Of a stretch of DNA of 64,000 nucleotides, positions 62,650-64,000 are shown one piece after another. This DNA is from Aquimarina sp. Aq78 (GTDB lineage: Bacteria; Bacteroidota; Bacteroidia; Flavobacteriales; Flavobacteriaceae), in NCBI RefSeq assembly GCF_900299525.1, contig NZ_OMKA01000031.1, forward strand, positions 310,001 through 374,000, given 5' to 3'. Position numbers and translations under genes: made by a program. The notes under the pieces are model-generated. The model made no database searches. It saw only the letters and a list, made by a program, of their open reading frames with translations, and was not told the origin of the DNA. Within the stretch, counting starts at the first letter, position 1; every line of letters starts with the position of its first letter.

Positions 62650-62979
62650 AATGGTAGTTTTTTGAGGTTTATATTCCAAAAGTAGCCACGATATGCACTC
62701 TACAAGAAGGTATTTCGATGAGTAGAATATTGCTATCGGTGAATGGTTTTTATCGAAAGACATACCATTCGTCTATACATATATTAGAAAGCTCTGATTC
62801 TTGAAAACCAATGTTTTGAGGTGTGAGATTGCTTTGAGTAGGTCGTGGGTTTCTATAGAAGTCTGATTTGTAGTTAACCAGAACCATAAACTGCTAATTT
62901 TTAATTTGCATTCTTTTCAGACTTGTTCTAAACCGAAACCTTTGTTGTATATTTAATTCGAAAACTATGGCGGGTCTTT
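62650..62979. other. Divergent intergenic region
   Basis: I see no gene. A plus-strand TTG with TATATTTA 22 bp further on, near 62920-62955, is a weak candidate promoter for the membrane protein gene. Confidence 0.4.
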
Positions 62980-64000
62980 ATGGATAAAACCACAAATAAG
63001 TATTTGATAAGTGCATTACTCATCGGAGTGGTTTTTCATGGTGCGACTATTTTTTTTACGCTAGAGTCTACATATGATGCGTTAATTCATTTGTTTTTTG
63101 GAAATCATTACGCCAATAATTGGTTTGAACCCTGGAACTATAGTTGGTATACAGGTTTTACAGTAATGGGATATCCACCATTAGTACATCAAAGTATTGG
63201 ATTGTTCTCTTATATTGGTGGGCTTAAATTTGGTTTGTTTACCGTGGCTATTATAGCCATCATTCTTTTTATAACAGGAATATACCGTTTTGCCTTAGTA
63301 CTTACCTCTAATAGAAAGGTTGCAGGATATACAGCTATACTTGCAGTGTTTTCTTCTGCTTTTATAGAGACGCTACATATTTTTGGACAATTACCAAGCA
63401 TTATAGGGCTTTCAATCCTATTGCATGCGTTACCCGAAATTTATCTATGGCTTAAAATTGGGAAATATAAATATTTATTAAATGCTTTGAGCCTTTTAGC
63501 GGTTACAGTGACTTCTCATCATGTAACCCCAATTTTTGGGATGGTATTCTTTATTTTTCCGCTTATAGGTATGGTAATCATGGATGTTTCCAGAGAAAAA
63601 GCAGGTTCATATAAAGAAATTAGGTTTTTGATGTTTTTACAAAGCTTTCTTTCTCTTTTTAAAAGAATTGTAGGTTTTGGTTTTGGATCATTACTATTAA
63701 TTATTGTTTGTATTCTTCCGTATTGGATTAATACTAAGAATAATCCGATTACTCAAGTACCCATACCACATGGATCGAGAGATAATTTTTTCGAAGTCAC
63801 TTCATCAGGGTTAGTGTTCTTTTTGATCCCATGGGGGATTTTGTTATTCTTATTACCTTATATATGGTATCGATTCTACAGTAAGCGGTATTTGTTTTTT
63901 GGGTTGTCGATAACGCTTTTAACGATCTTGGGAACAGGAGGGACAACTCCAATCCCCAGAATAATGTTGGGCGAAAATGCTTTTAATATCCTAACGCTAG
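62980..64000 (+). CDS. Multi-pass membrane protein, PTPS-related type, cut by the window edge
   Basis: The frame from the ATG at 62980 (MDKTTNKYLISALLIGVVFH) stays open to the last base, giving at least 340 residues with many membrane helices. The YDALIHLFFGNHYANNWFEP and GYPPLVHQS segments recall the 6-pyruvoyl-tetrahydropterin-synthase-related membrane family, thought to resemble GT-C glycosyltransferases; this is from memory. The divergent family 2 glycosyltransferase makes a lipid-linked-sugar role plausible. The C-terminus lies outside the window. Confidence 0.75.
   Translation, partial: MDKTTNKYLISALLIGVVFHGATIFFTLESTYDALIHLFFGNHYANNWFEPWNYSWYTGFTVMGYPPLVHQSIGLFSYIGGLKFGLFTVAIIAIILFITGIYRFALVLTSNRKVAGYTAILAVFSSAFIETLHIFGQLPSIIGLSILLHALPEIYLWLKIGKYKYLLNALSLLAVTVTSHHVTPIFGMVFFIFPLIGMVIMDVSREKAGSYKEIRFLMFLQSFLSLFKRIVGFGFGSLLLIIVCILPYWINTKNNPITQVPIPHGSRDNFFEVTSSGLVFFLIPWGILLFLLPYIWYRFYSKRYLFFGLSITLLTILGTGGTTPIPRIMLGENAFNILTL

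Noticed and set aside
62650..62763. 38-residue extension of the glycosyltransferase
   Set aside because: Family members begin at the IIPCYNEE strand; the extension has no family likeness.
1..64000. tRNA, rRNA or CRISPR arrays
   Set aside because: No cloverleaf-like segment with T-loop consensus, no rRNA motifs and no regularly spaced direct repeats were found on reading.

Overview
The window looks like chromosome of a marine Flavobacteriaceae member (Bacteroidota); the mix of genes would suit an Aquimarina- or Tenacibaculum-like genus, but that is a guess. The grounds are AT-rich DNA, SusC/SusD and TonB-dependent receptor genes, lipobox-type lipoproteins, AT-rich stretches instead of Shine-Dalgarno sites before start codons, and repeated flavobacterial promoters (a TAnnTTTG -7 box, sometimes with TTG about 19-20 bp upstream). 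No rRNA, tRNA, CRISPR array or transposase gene was seen.

Layout. (1) 1-3.5 kb, minus strand: an RNA-repair unit rtcB - prfH - TPR protein - DEDDh exonuclease. Upstream of it (3.6-4.2 kb) are two small look-alike units, each with promoter, mini-ORF and terminator, that resemble attenuators. (2) 4.4-8.9 kb, minus strand: small metabolic and regulatory genes (NTF2-like, SDR, tautomerase, Crp/Fnr, PhyH, HAD), with a MITE-like element at 5.8-6.0 kb. (3) 9.1-15.2 kb, plus strand: unrelated single genes (GNAT, zinc-ribbon protein, MORN-type, macro domain, LytTR, CPBP protease, ChbG-like) separated by foldable attC-like repeats, like a gene-cassette array with no integrase in view. (4) 15.4-33 kb, minus strand: a giant locus taking about a quarter of the window. 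It holds two paralogous double-repeat beta-type proteins, a 1201-aa protein and a 3990-aa protein with four LysM-like segments, and is bordered by a small HTH protein and a divergent XRE-S24 repressor. (5) 35-42 kb, plus strand: a SusC/SusD pair with an alkaline-phosphatase-superfamily enzyme, then a DUF5694-type lipoprotein. (6) 42.3-61.7 kb: an iron-acquisition region. It has an NRPS-independent (NIS) hydroxamate siderophore operon (PLP decarboxylase, N-hydroxylase, MFS exporter, a fused GNAT-IucA/IucC protein, a separate GNAT and a second IucA/IucC synthetase), continuing into a fatty-acid hydroxylase, a DUF1624 acyltransferase and an RpfF (DSF synthase)-like crotonase. Next come flavodoxin, an AraC regulator, a TonB-dependent receptor, a DUF4374 (XusB-like) lipoprotein, a DUF4198 protein and a methyltransferase. 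(7) 61.8-64 kb: a family 2 glycosyltransferase and a truncated multi-pass membrane protein.

How parts fit together. Three promoters in the iron region (siderophore operon, AraC/receptor intergene, flavodoxin intergene) share a 22-bp box, and the first two also share an upstream bipartite motif suited to the AraC activator. Synthesis, export, uptake and an iron-sparing flavodoxin therefore look like one regulon. The LytTR gene is followed by two 12-bp direct repeats 21 bp apart, just before the CPBP protease gene, which marks the protease as its probable target. The least explained part of the window is the giant LysM locus.
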